In this document: one piece after another, positions 1-9,763 of the stretch
Numbering within the stretch: the stretch's first letter is position 1
Layout of the letters: every line of letters begins with the position of its first letter
NCBI GenBank assembly: GCA_028279305.1
Contig: JANQOA010000348.1
Span: forward strand, 1 to 40,446
From: Pseudomonadales bacterium
GTDB taxonomy: Bacteria; Pseudomonadota; Gammaproteobacteria; Pseudomonadales; Azotimanducaceae
Length of the DNA: 40,446 bases
Direction: 5' to 3'
Made by a program: the position numbers and the translations under genes
The notes under the pieces: model-generated
The model's database searches: none
The model's input: only the letters and a program-made list of their open reading frames with translations
Told to the model about the DNA's origin: nothing

Positions 1-706
1 CCACCGGATAACCGGCCGGGAAACGCCCGCCCAGGCCGGATGTTTCAACCAGATCACCCTCGACAATGTCCGCGGAAACCGGGATGTTCTCCAGCTCCAG
101 CACGTCCAGACTGCCGGTGCCGCCGGCAATGCTGCGCACGCCGTTGCGGTTAACCTGCACCGGCACCGCGTGGTCCGCATCGCTAACCAGCAAAACCCGG
201 CTGGTATATTGGCCCACCTCGACAACCTGGCCGAACAGGCCCTGGGCATCCAGCACCGCCTGTCCGGTATGCACACCGGCGTCCGCGCCTTTATCTATAA
301 TGATCTGGAAGGTGTCCGGTTCCGGGACCACACCCACCAGTTCCGCAATCAGCACCTCATACGGCAGGCGCCCCTGGGAGCCCAGCAAGCCGCGCAAACG
401 GTCGTTTTCAGCCTTCAGCGCAACATACTGTTGCGAGATCTGCGACAGCTCCAGAATTTTGCGCCGCAGCCCCTGATTTTCCTCACGCAACTGGGTGTGA
501 CTGCTGGCCAGGTCCCCCACCGAGGAGGATAAGAGATACGGTGATTCAGCAATCAGATAGATGGGGCTGACGACGGTCGCCAGGGTGCCGCGTATTGGAT
601 CCAGCACCCGGGTAGAAGATTCCACGGCAATGAACAGAGCGGAAATGATGGCCAGGCCGGTCAGCAGATAGCCGGCGCCGGTTTCGCGAACGAAAAGTGC
701 CTTAAT
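1..706 (-). CDS. mreC: MreC rod-shape scaffold protein (5' part, runs off the window edge)
   Basis: MreC is a bitopic inner-membrane protein that links cytoplasmic MreB filaments to the periplasmic peptidoglycan elongation machinery. The reading frame starts with K-A-L-F, matching the K-P-I-F start of E. coli MreC as I recall it. It continues with one transmembrane helix (about residues 14-34), a coiled-coil stretch rich in Leu, Glu and Gln, and the beta domain. The visible C-terminal end reads V-E-G-D-L-V-E-T-S-G-L-G-G-R-F-P, a hallmark of MreC. No ATG, GTG or TTG lies between the in-frame TGA at 728-730 and the transmembrane helix. The only start at the family position is ATT at 704-706, 4 bases after a purine-rich Shine-Dalgarno-like run. 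The gene follows mreB by 75 bases and is probably in the same operon. Identity is very secure; the start is an inference. Confidence 0.93.
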   Translation of the reverse strand, partial: MKALFVRETGAGYLLTGLAIISALFIAVESSTRVLDPIRGTLATVVSPIYLIAESPYLLSSSVGDLASSHTQLREENQGLRRKILELSQISQQYVALKAENDRLRGLLGSQGRLPYEVLIAELVGVVPEPDTFQIIIDKGADAGVHTGQAVLDAQGLFGQVVEVGQYTSRVLLVSDADHAVPVQVNRNGVRSIAGGTGSLDVLELENIPVSADIVEGDLVETSGLGGRFPAGYPV

Positions 707-710
707 TAGC

Positions 711-720
711 CCCTCCCTCC
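711..720 (-). promoter_or_regulatory. Ribosome binding site that decides the mreC start
   Basis: On the minus strand the run GGAGGGAGGG sits 4 bases upstream of ATT (706-704), or about 8-9 bases if GGAGG at 720-716 is the paired part. It is the only strong Shine-Dalgarno-like sequence near the beginning of the MreC frame. No usual start codon lies within reach of it in that frame, so it supports initiation at ATT. Confidence 0.6.
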
Positions 721-781
721 ACTGTTGTCAGCTCACGGGTAAACAATCGAACCGGCGCAGGCACCCGCGCTACGTAACCGC

Positions 782-1822
<1,041 letters not shown>

Positions 1823-1987
1823 CTAAAGTCGGGACCTGATAAGAAAGGCCAATCATATGCATTCCGCTCTAGAAAAGCACGGGTAAATACAACCCGCGAG
1901 GTGCAACAACGCGGCCAACAAGCAGACCTGGAAAATTGCCAGCCTCTGGCATATGGTTCGCGCTCTTTGCAACCGCCATCAACAGCC

Positions 1988-2287
1988 ATGTCTGAAGAAG
2001 TAGAAATCAACGTAGCGCATCTCGCCCGTCTGGCCAGACTGTCACTGGACGCCCAGGCTCTGCAAACGGCGCACCAGGACCTGCAGAACATCATGCAGAT
2101 GGTCAATCACATGCAGTCGGTGGACACGGAGGGTGTGGAACCCATGGCGCACCCGCTGGATGCCACCCAACGGCTGCGTGCAGACCAGGTTACCGAGGCA
2201 GTCGACGCGGACCACTTCCAGGCACACGCGCCGGCCACCCGGGACAACTTTTACCTGGTGCCTCAAGTCATTGAAAGCGCCCGGTAG
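1988..2287 (+). CDS. gatC: Aspartyl/glutamyl-tRNA amidotransferase subunit C
   Basis: GatC is the small subunit that wraps around and stabilises GatA-GatB in the GatCAB amidotransferase. The 99-residue product starts M-S-E-E-V-E-I and has the typical order of an N-terminal helical pair (H-L-A-R-L-A-R-L-S), then P-M-A-H-P, then a C-terminal segment ending [10 protein letters not shown]. The open frame extends upstream to an ATG at 1901, but the extra 29 residues have no family counterpart, so the ATG at 1988 is preferred. gatA follows after 13 bases in the same operon. Confidence 0.96.
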   Translation: MSEEVEINVAHLARLARLSLDAQALQTAHQDLQNIMQMVNHMQSVDTEGVEPMAHPLDATQRLRADQVTEAVDADHFQAHAPATRDNFYLVPQVIESAR

Positions 2288-2300
2288 CAGGCGGTCCAAC

Positions 2301-3800
2301 ATGAAACAGCACGCAACCCTTGTAGCTCTGAGCAAAGACCTGGCTGACGGCAGTTATTCCAGCGTCGAGTTAACCCGGTCGTACCTGCAGCGCATCGAGC
2401 GGTACAACCCGCAGCTCAACTCATTTATTACGGTATGCGCGGAACAGGCCCTGGAGCAGGCTGCCGCCGCTGATAAACAACGGCAGCAAGGCAGCGCCGG
2501 TCCGCTGACCGGGGTGCCGGTCGCGTTAAAAGACATCTTCTGCACCGAGGGCGTGTTAACCACCTGCGGCTCCCGCATGCTGGAGAACTTTGTCGCGCCC
2601 TACGACGCCACCGTGGTCAGCCGCCTGAAACAGGCGGGCATGGTGCTGCTGGGCAAAACCAACATGGATGAATTTGCCATGGGTTCGTCTAACGAATCCA
2701 GTTACTTCGGCGCGGCCGCCAACCCCTGCAATGACCGGCATGTGCCCGGCGGCTCTTCCGGCGGTTCCGCGGCGGCGGTTGCCGCCGGCCTGGCGCCCGC
2801 TGCAACCGGCACCGATACCGGCGGTTCCATCCGCCAACCCGCTTCTTTCTGCGGCATCACGGGCTTAAAGCCCACCTACGGGCGGGTATCCAGATACGGC
2901 ATGGTGGCGTTTGCATCCAGCCTGGACCAGGGCGGGCCCATGACCCGCGACGCCGCGGACGCGGCTCTGCTGCTGAGTGCAATGGCCGGTTTTGATGCCG
3001 CGGACTCAACCAGCGCGCAGCCGCACATGCCAGGCGTCAGCAGCAGTGATGAATGGCTGCAGCAGGTCCGCCAATCCGGCTTGCAGCCGCTGACGCAACC
3101 CCTGACCATCGGCCTGCCCCGGGAGTACTACGCCGCCCTGGACAACGCCGACTGCGGGCAGGCCCTGGAAAGCATGCGCAAAACCCTGGAAGCGGACGGC
3201 CACCGTTTTGTTGATGTATCGCTGCCGCATACCGAAGCCGCCATCCCAACTTATTATGTGATTGCCGGTGCCGAAGCCTCAACTAACCTGTCCCGCTACG
3301 ACGGCGTGCGCTTCGGCCACCGCTGCCAGGACCCCGCTGATCTGGACGATTTGTACGAACGCTCGCGCAGCGAAGGTTTTGGTGCTGAAGTGAAACGCCG
3401 CATTCTCACCGGTACCTACGCCCTGTCCGTGGGTTATTACGATGCTTATTACCTGAAGGCGCAGAAGATCCGGCGTTTGATCGCGGAGGATTTCAGCCGT
3501 GCTTTCAAAACGGTTGACCTGTTATTGGCGCCTACCGCGCCGGGCCCGGCATTTCAGCTTGACGAACTGACCCGCGACCCGGTGGCCATGTACAGCCAGG
3601 ACAAATTCACCGTGCCGGTGAGCCTGGCGGGCCTGCCGGCCGTCTCAATCCCTTGCGGCGAAAGTGCCGGCCTGCCGTTGGGCGCGCAGCTGATCGGACC
3701 TGCTTTTGCTGAGCAGAGCGTGCTGGCCGCGGCACACCAGTTCCAGCAATTGTCCGACTGGCACAATAGATTCCGCCCGTTGGCGGAGGAGTCAGCCTGA
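2301..3800 (+). CDS. gatA: Aspartyl/glutamyl-tRNA amidotransferase subunit A (amidase)
   Basis: GatA is the glutaminase subunit of GatCAB. It releases ammonia from glutamine, which travels to GatB for amidation of misacylated Glu-tRNA(Gln) or Asp-tRNA(Asn). The 499-residue protein is an amidase-signature enzyme with the full Ser-cisSer-Lys triad: Lys77 (A-L-K-D-I-F), Ser152 in G-G-S-S-G-G-S, and the nucleophile Ser176 in D-T-G-G-S-I-R. These match Lys79, Ser154 and Ser178 of the S. aureus enzyme with a constant offset of two. The frame is open upstream into gatC, but the ATG at 2301 begins the family N-terminus. Its TGA stop overlaps the gatB ATG by one base (TGATG), so the two are probably translationally coupled. 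Confidence 0.98.
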   Translation: MKQHATLVALSKDLADGSYSSVELTRSYLQRIERYNPQLNSFITVCAEQALEQAAAADKQRQQGSAGPLTGVPVALKDIFCTEGVLTTCGSRMLENFVAPYDATVVSRLKQAGMVLLGKTNMDEFAMGSSNESSYFGAAANPCNDRHVPGGSSGGSAAAVAAGLAPAATGTDTGGSIRQPASFCGITGLKPTYGRVSRYGMVAFASSLDQGGPMTRDAADAALLLSAMAGFDAADSTSAQPHMPGVSSSDEWLQQVRQSGLQPLTQPLTIGLPREYYAALDNADCGQALESMRKTLEADGHRFVDVSLPHTEAAIPTYYVIAGAEASTNLSRYDGVRFGHRCQDPADLDDLYERSRSEGFGAEVKRRILTGTYALSVGYYDAYYLKAQKIRRLIAEDFSRAFKTVDLLLAPTAPGPAFQLDELTRDPVAMYSQDKFTVPVSLAGLPAVSIPCGESAGLPLGAQLIGPAFAEQSVLAAAHQFQQLSDWHNRFRPLAEESA

Positions 3801-5242
3801 TGCAATGGGAACCCGTTATCGGTCTGGAACTGCACGTACAGCTGGCCACCCGGAGTAAAATCTTTTCCGGCGCCGCCACCGAATTTGGCGCCGCCCCCAA
3901 CGCCCAGGCCTGCGCCGTGGACCTGGGTCTGCCGGGTGTATTGCCGGTGTTGAACGAAAATGCAGTGAAAATGGCTGTGCGTTTTGGCCTGGCCATCGGC
4001 GCTGAGATCAACGAGCACTCCATTTTCGACCGCAAAAACTACTTTTACCCGGACCTGCCCAAGGGTTACCAGATCAGCCAGTTTGCCACCCCCATCGTCG
4101 GCGCCGGCAAAATAACCCTGCAGATGGAAGACGGCGGCAGCCGGGAAATCCGCATCACCCGCGCCCATCTGGAAGAGGACGCCGGTAAATCCGTTCACGA
4201 TCTGTTCCCGGGACTCACCGGCATTGATCTGAACCGCACCGGAACCCCGCTGTTAGAAGTGGTTTCCGAACCCGACCTGCGTACTCCCGCCGAGGCAGCC
4301 GCGTACTTCCGGCAGATGCATGCACTGGTCCGTTACCTGAAGATCTGTGACGGTAATCTGGCTGAAGGCAGCATGCGCTGCGACGCCAACGTCTCCGTGC
4401 GGCCGGCCGGCAGCAACGAATTCGGCGAACGCACTGAAATCAAAAACATCAACTCTTTCCGCTTTGTCGAACGCGCCGTTAGATTCGAAATAGACCGTCA
4501 CATCGATATTCTCGAGTCAGGCGGCACGGTTGAGCGGGAAACCCGCCAGTACGACCCGGACAGAGACGAGACCCGCGCCATGCGCGGCAAAGAATTGAGT
4601 GAGGACTACCGCTATTTCCCCGACCCGGATCTGCTGCCTTTGCAGTTGAGCCCTGAGTTGATCAATGCCGTCGCCGCTGAGATGCCGGAACTGCCCGCGG
4701 CCAGAACCGCGCGTTATCAAGCGGAACTGGGTTTAACGGAATACGATGCCAACTGGTTGAGCAACGATCCCGACGTGGCTGAATATTTTGATGCGGTGCT
4801 GGCCGTCAGCGGCAATGCCAAGCAAAGTGCCAACTGGATCATGGGGGCGCTGGCCGCGCATTTGAACAAAGCGGACGGAGACATCAGCAGCAGCCCGGTC
4901 AGCGCAGCACAATTGGGCACCCTGATCCTGCGTCTGGACGACAATACCCTCTCTTCAAAAACCGCCAGAACCCTGTTTGAACACCTCTATGAAAGCGGCG
5001 CGGACCAGCCCGGTCTGGACGTTGATGCTCAGATTGCCGCGCTGGGTCTGCAGCAGATGGATAATAGTGACGAACTGGCTGCGCTGGTGGATCAGGTGCT
5101 GGCCGACAACCCCGATCAGCTGGCGCAACTGCGCGCCGGTAAAGACAAAGTGTTAGGTTTTTTTGTCGGCCAGGTCATGAAGCTGACCCAGGGTAAGGCC
5201 AACCCCAAACAGGTCAATGAGCTGATCCGCGAACGTTTGTAA
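3800..5242 (+). CDS. gatB: Aspartyl/glutamyl-tRNA amidotransferase subunit B
   Basis: GatB binds the misacylated tRNA, activates the side-chain carboxylate with ATP and transfers ammonia delivered from GatA. The 480-residue product has the normal length. Its catalytic cradle opens with W-E-P-V-I-G-L-E-L-H-V-Q-L and includes F-D-R-K-N-Y-F-Y-P-D-L-P-K-G-Y. A helical and YqeY-like tail follows, ending K-A-N-P-K-Q-V-N-E-L-I. The start codon overlaps the gatA stop by one base. The gene is the last of the gatCAB operon and ends 18 bases from the convergent CBS gene. I found no clear terminator hairpin between them. A GatCAB operon implies at least one of Gln-tRNA and Asn-tRNA is made indirectly. 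Confidence 0.98.
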   Translation: MQWEPVIGLELHVQLATRSKIFSGAATEFGAAPNAQACAVDLGLPGVLPVLNENAVKMAVRFGLAIGAEINEHSIFDRKNYFYPDLPKGYQISQFATPIVGAGKITLQMEDGGSREIRITRAHLEEDAGKSVHDLFPGLTGIDLNRTGTPLLEVVSEPDLRTPAEAAAYFRQMHALVRYLKICDGNLAEGSMRCDANVSVRPAGSNEFGERTEIKNINSFRFVERAVRFEIDRHIDILESGGTVERETRQYDPDRDETRAMRGKELSEDYRYFPDPDLLPLQLSPELINAVAAEMPELPAARTARYQAELGLTEYDANWLSNDPDVAEYFDAVLAVSGNAKQSANWIMGALAAHLNKADGDISSSPVSAAQLGTLILRLDDNTLSSKTARTLFEHLYESGADQPGLDVDAQIAALGLQQMDNSDELAALVDQVLADNPDQLAQLRAGKDKVLGFFVGQVMKLTQGKANPKQVNELIRERL

Positions 5243-5260
5243 GCCGGGAAGTTCCGCGTT

Positions 5261-5674
5261 TCAGGCCCAGGTGGCTTTATGCTGCAGAAACTCTTCCGCC
5301 GCGCGTAAGACATCGCGCCTGCTGATCTGGCCGATCAGCTTGCCATTGCGGACCACGGGGTAACGGCGGCGGTGCTCCTTGAGGAATTTCTCCGCCATGG
5401 CGTAGATATCCAGATTCGGGTCCACGGTGTCCACAGGCGTGCGCATATAGTCAGCCACGATGCCCGCAGCTTCGTCGTAATAACTGTCCTGCACAATCAC
5501 CTGCATCAGATCCACTTCAGACAGCAAGCCCACCAGATTGCCTTCTTCGTCGACAACCGGCGCGCCGGAGATGCTGTGTTTCAAGAACTCATCCATGGCC
5601 TCAACCACGTTGGTTTTAGGCGAAAAGGTGATCAACCTGGTGGCCATATAATCTTTGACTTTAAGTGACTTCAT
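5261..5674 (-). CDS. Two-CBS-domain protein
   Basis: The 137-residue product consists almost entirely of two CBS modules, about residues 8-62 and 74-130. The segments S-G-A-P-V-V-D-E-E-G-N-L-V-G and R-R-Y-P-V-V-R-N-G-K-L-I-G are the characteristic beta-strand/turn parts of each repeat. A CBS pair forms a Bateman module, which typically binds adenine nucleotides or S-adenosyl compounds and reports energy or redox state to a partner. No catalytic domain is attached, so the partner and ligand cannot be read from the sequence. It is convergent with gatB and divergent from the DUF35 gene. Confidence 0.9.
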   Translation of the reverse strand: MKSLKVKDYMATRLITFSPKTNVVEAMDEFLKHSISGAPVVDEEGNLVGLLSEVDLMQVIVQDSYYDEAAGIVADYMRTPVDTVDPNLDIYAMAEKFLKEHRRRYPVVRNGKLIGQISRRDVLRAAEEFLQHKATWA

Positions 5675-5873
5675 GCTCGCTCTCTCTAACCTGAACTTCT
5701 CACCCCAAGACTTACCCTAGCACGACATCAGCAGCCCGTGCTTATACGTTTAGGTTATTAAAAACCCAGATTAGATATTTATCGCCCGGTAAAGCTTGTG
5801 GCGTGGCCGCACCGGTAATAGTAAGCTTGCTGGTTGACACTTGATCGACAAATCCACCAAGAGAGGGGAAATT

Positions 5874-6293
5874 TTGAGCAATCAACCATTACCCGCGGTA
5901 CCCTATTTGAAAATACCCGAAGACGGTGAGCCGTACCTCGAAGGCCACCGCTGCACCAGCTGCGGCGCCACCTTTCTGGGCGAACGCACGGTATGTTCCA
6001 AATGCGGCGCCCGCGACCAGATAGAGACGGTCACGCTGCCCACTTCCGGCAAACTGTACTCGTATTCCATAGTTCACCGCTCCTTTCCGGGCATTGAAGT
6101 GCCGTATGTCAGCGCCATTGTGGATCTGGATGACGGTACCGCCATCAAGGGCAATCTGATCGGCGTGGAACCGGATCCCGCAAATATAGAATTCGATATG
6201 CCGGTTGAAGTGGTCTTCGACGACGCCCTGGGGCGCAAAGACCGGGACGGCAACGCCTATATGGCTTATTTTTTTCAACCCAAAGCAAGTTAA
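5874..6293 (+). CDS. Zn-ribbon/OB-fold (DUF35) acyl-CoA-associated protein
   Basis: The 139-residue protein has an N-terminal rubredoxin-like zinc ribbon with two Cys pairs (C-T-S-C-G and C-S-K-C-G) at about residues 29-50. An OB fold follows, with S-Y-S-I-V-H-R and a V-D-L-D-D-G-T segment. DUF35 proteins typically form complexes with thiolase-like enzymes and hydratases acting on acyl-CoA substrates, for example in steroid side-chain degradation. The next gene here is exactly such a thiolase, 31 bases downstream. The TTG at 5874 is preferred because GAGAGGGGAA lies just upstream at 5861-5870; a longer TTG start at 5841 is possible. The substrate is unknown. Confidence 0.88.
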   Translation: MSNQPLPAVPYLKIPEDGEPYLEGHRCTSCGATFLGERTVCSKCGARDQIETVTLPTSGKLYSYSIVHRSFPGIEVPYVSAIVDLDDGTAIKGNLIGVEPDPANIEFDMPVEVVFDDALGRKDRDGNAYMAYFFQPKAS

Positions 6294-6324
6294 GTACGCT
6301 TAGAGTTTCCAACAGGAGATAAAT

Positions 6325-7467
6325 ATGACGGACGCATACATTGTCGGTGTGGACATGATCAAGTTCGGCCGCTTCCCGGAAAAAACGGTCCCGCAGATTG
6401 GTGCCCAGGCGGCCTTGATGGCGCTGGACGACTGCGGCCTCGCCATCCAGGACATGCAGGCCCTGTATTGCGGCAACCTCGGCCAGGCTTCAGGCATGGT
6501 CGGCCAGCGGATTCTGCAGGAAATCGGCCAGACCGGTATCCCGGTTGTTAACGTGGCCAACGCCTGCGCCACCGGTGCCACCGCTTTTCGCGAAGCCTGG
6601 GCTTCCGTCAAAGCCGGCCTGTACGACTGTGTGCTGGCGGTAGGCGTGGAACAAATGGGTAAAGGCCTGTTGGGCGGCGCCGGCGGCGCAACCGGCATTC
6701 CGAAAGAAGGTCTGCTGGGTTCAGGCACCATGCCCGCGGTATTTGCCGAGGCGGGCATGGAACACGCGCGCAAATACGGCACCACTTTTGAGCAGTTCGC
6801 CAAAGTGTCCGTGAAGAACCACCATCACTCCACCCTGAATCCCAAAGCCATGTACCAGATCGAAACTCCGCTGCAGGAAGTGATGAATGCGGAAATGATC
6901 TCGTACCCGAACACCAAGCTGATGTGCTCCGTGAACGTGGACGGTTCCGCTGCCGCGGTTATCTGTTCAGAAGCCAAAGCCCGCGAACTCGGGTTGATGG
7001 GCCGGGCGGTGAAGGTACGCGCTTCGGTTATGGCTTCCGACCCCTGGCAGGAGCGTGATCTGGTCATGCCGGACGTCAATTCCTGCACCCGCCGCGCGGC
7101 CAAGGACGCTTACGAAATGGCCGGTCTGGGGGCTGACGATATCGATCTGGTGGAGCTGCACGACTGTTTCGCCACCGCGGAAATTCTGCACTACGAAAAC
7201 CTCGGCCTGTGCGGAGACGGCGAAGCCGGCCGCATGATTGACGACGGCGAAGTTGCCCTGGGCGGCCGCATTCCGGTTAACGTATCCGGCGGCCTGTTGT
7301 CCAAAGGTCATCCGCTGGGTGCAACCGGCATCGCCAACATCTACGAGGTCAGCACCCACTTGCGCGGTGAAGCCGGTAAGCGCCAGGTGGAAGGCGCGCG
7401 CATTGGTCTGACCCACGTGATCGGGCTGGGCTCCGCCTGCGGCATTCACATCCTGGAAAAGGCCTGA
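6325..7467 (+). CDS. SCP2-type thiolase-like protein (acetyl-CoA acetyltransferase family)
   Basis: The 380-residue protein belongs to the thiolase superfamily in its lipid-transfer/SCP-x branch. The expected nucleophilic Cys81 lies in N-A-C-A-T-G. The branch motif E-L-H-D-C-F-A-T-A-E is present, as are G-H-P-L-G-A-T-G with the catalytic His and a C-terminal G-S-A-C-G-I-H. Enzymes of this branch cleave or condense 3-ketoacyl-CoA, or act as retro-aldolases on branched acyl-CoA, usually with a DUF35 partner. That partner is encoded just upstream, and AGGAG precedes the ATG. A rho-independent terminator follows, so the pair looks like a two-gene operon. Thiolase and aldolase activity cannot be separated by eye. 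Confidence 0.92.
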   Translation: MTDAYIVGVDMIKFGRFPEKTVPQIGAQAALMALDDCGLAIQDMQALYCGNLGQASGMVGQRILQEIGQTGIPVVNVANACATGATAFREAWASVKAGLYDCVLAVGVEQMGKGLLGGAGGATGIPKEGLLGSGTMPAVFAEAGMEHARKYGTTFEQFAKVSVKNHHHSTLNPKAMYQIETPLQEVMNAEMISYPNTKLMCSVNVDGSAAAVICSEAKARELGLMGRAVKVRASVMASDPWQERDLVMPDVNSCTRRAAKDAYEMAGLGADDIDLVELHDCFATAEILHYENLGLCGDGEAGRMIDDGEVALGGRIPVNVSGGLLSKGHPLGATGIANIYEVSTHLRGEAGKRQVEGARIGLTHVIGLGSACGIHILEKA

Positions 7468-7503
7468 TCCCAAGCCCGCTGTTAAGGGCACAGGCAGACA
7501 AAT

Positions 7504-7530
7504 CGCCGGGCGCACGCGTCCGGCGTTTTT
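7504..7530 (+). terminator. Rho-independent terminator after the DUF35-thiolase operon
   Basis: The stem CGCCGG (7504-7509) pairs perfectly with CCGGCG (7520-7525) across a 10-base loop and is followed by TTTTT (7526-7530). It lies 37 bases after the thiolase stop and 31 bases before the phosphodiesterase start, so it separates the two transcripts. Confidence 0.85.
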
Positions 7531-7560
7531 GTATCCGCGCCGGGGACTCAAGGAGTACAA

Positions 7561-8055
7561 ATGCGTATCGGCGTAGTCAGCGACACCCACAACAACATGA
7601 AAAACGTGGCGAAGATTGTTGAACTGTTCAACGCCGCGGGAGTTGCGCGCGTCATCCACACAGGGGACATTACCCAGGCAAAAACGCTGGAGGTGTTTGC
7701 CGGTCTGGACATGCCCATGTACGGCGTTTTCGGCAACAACGACGAGGAGCGTGAGACGCTGGACCGTGCCATCCTGGCGCACGGTTTCCAGTTCTGTGAA
7801 CCGCCCTTCATCGACGTCTGGGCAGGCCGCGAAATTATTGTTGTGCATGACCCCCTGGAATTTGACGGTCACCTGGCCGGCCATGAGCTGGCTCTACACG
7901 GCCACACCCACCGCTACCGGCTGGAGCACGGACAGGGCGCAGGCGGCGCCACCACTATATTCAACCCCGGCGAATGCGCCGGGCATATGAGCGGCCTGAA
8001 CGCAATTGGCGTTGTTGACCTTGTCAGCCTGCAAACCGAGCTGCTGAAGTTCTAA
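7561..8055 (+). CDS. YfcE/MJ0936-family metallophosphoesterase
   Basis: The 164-residue protein is a compact calcineurin-like phosphodiesterase of the YfcE/MJ0936 family. The metal-binding motifs appear in order: D-T-H (Asp8, His10), T-G-D (Asp36), F-G-N-N-D (about 58-61), V-V-H-D and G-H-T-H. YfcE-like enzymes hydrolyse phosphodiester model substrates with Mn2+; the physiological substrate is generally unknown. AAGGAG sits just before the ATG. The gene follows the thiolase terminator and converges on the DUF1499 gene, so it is probably monocistronic. Confidence 0.92.
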   Translation: MRIGVVSDTHNNMKNVAKIVELFNAAGVARVIHTGDITQAKTLEVFAGLDMPMYGVFGNNDEERETLDRAILAHGFQFCEPPFIDVWAGREIIVVHDPLEFDGHLAGHELALHGHTHRYRLEHGQGAGGATTIFNPGECAGHMSGLNAIGVVDLVSLQTELLKF

Positions 8056-8102
8056 GCGCAGCCTGCCGCGCAAACCCGGCAAACGCGACCGTACTCAACA
8101 GA

Positions 8103-8855
8103 TCAGCTCTGCAGGCGCGCCAGCAGTTCGGTAATCCGTTCCGCATTTTTACCCAGATCAGACTCACCCACCCGGGAGACGCTGCGGACATCCACTACCG
8201 AACCACCGCCTTCGTTGCGCACCCGCACAACTACATCGTCCTTAAAGCCGAACCAGAATGTTTCGTGGGTCGCCTCCACACGGCCGGCACCGGGGTTAAC
8301 ATCCACCACCTGCAGGCCCATGGATTCCAGCGCCGCCACCGCTTTGTCCAGCATCTGCGCCGGCGGTACCTGGGAAATCAAAGGTTTCACCTGGGGGTAA
8401 GCCTGCTGCTGCAGCGGCGCCAGTTTGGCACTGTCGTAAGTGAGCGGGTTGGCCGACTCCGCTTCCCGGACCGCCACCAGCTTGTCGAATTGCGGCGGAT
8501 CCAGGGTGTCGGTGGTGATGTTATGAATGGCCGGCACGCTGGTCGCCGTGCTGATCTGCATACCTGCAAACATCAGGACCAGCAGGCTCAGCACAACGCC
8601 GGTCAGCACCGCGCCGCGCTCCGCAGGCATCTTGCGCACAAACACAAGCACCGCGGCAATCACGCCGAGAAAAAACACCGCGGTCGCCAGCACCACGCCG
8701 ACACCCAGCAGCATGAAGCCGCCGGTGAAAGGCCAGATGCCCATTTTGCTGCCCAGAGCACCCACCGGCAAACAGACCACCGCCAACACAGCGCCGATCA
8801 GCAGGGCATTTGCCCACCATTTTTTTGTATCCGTTGCAGCCGCTTGCGCTTCCAT
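8103..8855 (-). CDS. DUF1499 membrane protein
   Basis: The 250-residue product has about three N-terminal transmembrane helices within residues 12-100. A soluble C-terminal DUF1499 domain follows, with A-T-H-E-T-F-W-F-G-F-K-D-D-V-V-V-R and V-D-V-R-S-V-S-R-V-G at its core. The domain is widespread in Proteobacteria and has no established function; here it would face either the periplasm or the cytoplasm. The frame is open upstream into the SDR gene. I chose the ATG at 8855 because a G-rich Shine-Dalgarno (GGGGGGA) lies 8 bases upstream; an ATG at 8876 is the alternative. Confidence 0.85.
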   Translation of the reverse strand: MEAQAAATDTKKWWANALLIGAVLAVVCLPVGALGSKMGIWPFTGGFMLLGVGVVLATAVFFLGVIAAVLVFVRKMPAERGAVLTGVVLSLLVLMFAGMQISTATSVPAIHNITTDTLDPPQFDKLVAVREAESANPLTYDSAKLAPLQQQAYPQVKPLISQVPPAQMLDKAVAALESMGLQVVDVNPGAGRVEATHETFWFGFKDDVVVRVRNEGGGSVVDVRSVSRVGESDLGKNAERITELLARLQS

Positions 8856-8917
8856 TTTTCCATCCCCCCCTGACATTTGTGTTGGTGCGAAGCCGCACCC
8901 GTGATGTTCTGTTGTTT

Positions 8918-9688
8918 TCAGCAGATAGTGGAGCCGCCGTCCACAACTATATTCTGCCCGGTGGTAAAAGACCCCGCGCCGGATGCGAGATAAACGGCGG
9001 CACCGGCAATCTCCCGCGGTTCGCCGATTCTGCGCATGGGGTCGCCGGCGGTCCGCGCCTGCAGTATGTCCGGATTCTCCCACAAGGCGCGCGCAAAATC
9101 CGTCCGCACCAGCCCGGGTGAAATGGCGTTCACGCGGATATTATGCGGCCCGTATTCCACCGCCAGGTTACGCACCAACTGCACATCCGCCGCCTTGGAG
9201 ATGCAGTACGCACCCAGCGAGTCACTGCCGCGCAGACCACCCACGCTGGACACCACAATAATGGCACCATCCCGGCGTTCAACCATTTCCGGCAGAACCA
9301 TCTGCGCCAGCCAATGGTTCGCCTGGATATTAATTGAGAGTACTTTGCTGAAAGCTTCGTCAGGCAAATCCGCCATGGGACCATAGTAGGGGTTAACCGC
9401 GGCATTGCAGACCAGAATATCAATCGCACCCAGTTGTTCGCGGGTCTGATCCACCAGCGACTGCAGTTGCTCTTTGTGCCCCACATGGGCGGGAATCACC
9501 ACCGCACGGCCGGGGTGCTCCGCGTTGATGCCATCCGCCACCTGCTGGCAGACATCAGCTTTGCGGGATGAGATCACCACCTTCGCACCATGCCGCGCCA
9601 TTTCTTCTGCTATGGCTTTGCCGATACCTTTGCTGGACCCGGTGATCAGCGCCACCTTGCCACTCAGGTCAAATAGATTTGCTGTCAA
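8918..9688 (-). CDS. Short-chain dehydrogenase/reductase (classical SDR)
   Basis: The 256-residue protein is a classical NAD(P)-dependent SDR. It has the cofactor loop T-G-S-S-K-G-I-G (about residues 16-23), N-A-A (95-97), the catalytic Ser in V-V-S-S-V-G (about 147-148) and Tyr161/Lys165 in Y-C-I-S-K. The end, T-G-Q-N-I-V-V-D-G-G, is typical of the FabG-like subgroup. An Arg at position 42 (S-S-R-K) mildly favours NADP(H). The substrate is not evident. The TTG at 9688 with GGGGTGGA upstream is preferred to the longer ATG start at 9733. The DUF1499 gene follows on the same strand after 62 bases. Confidence 0.92.
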   Translation of the reverse strand: MTANLFDLSGKVALITGSSKGIGKAIAEEMARHGAKVVISSRKADVCQQVADGINAEHPGRAVVIPAHVGHKEQLQSLVDQTREQLGAIDILVCNAAVNPYYGPMADLPDEAFSKVLSINIQANHWLAQMVLPEMVERRDGAIIVVSSVGGLRGSDSLGAYCISKAADVQLVRNLAVEYGPHNIRVNAISPGLVRTDFARALWENPDILQARTAGDPMRRIGEPREIAGAAVYLASGAGSFTTGQNIVVDGGSTIC

Positions 9689-9763
9689 CTGCTGTCCACC
9701 CCGTATAGCCTGCTGCGATTGCGAATGCAGCACAGCAAACCAGAACGGGCGCGGAATTGGAAG

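Noticed and set aside
5780-5840. TTGACA at 5834 and the similar CCGGTAA...AAGCTT segments as a promoter for the DUF35 operon
   Set aside because: No -10 element lies at the proper distance before the ribosome binding site, and the repeat is too short to be meaningful.
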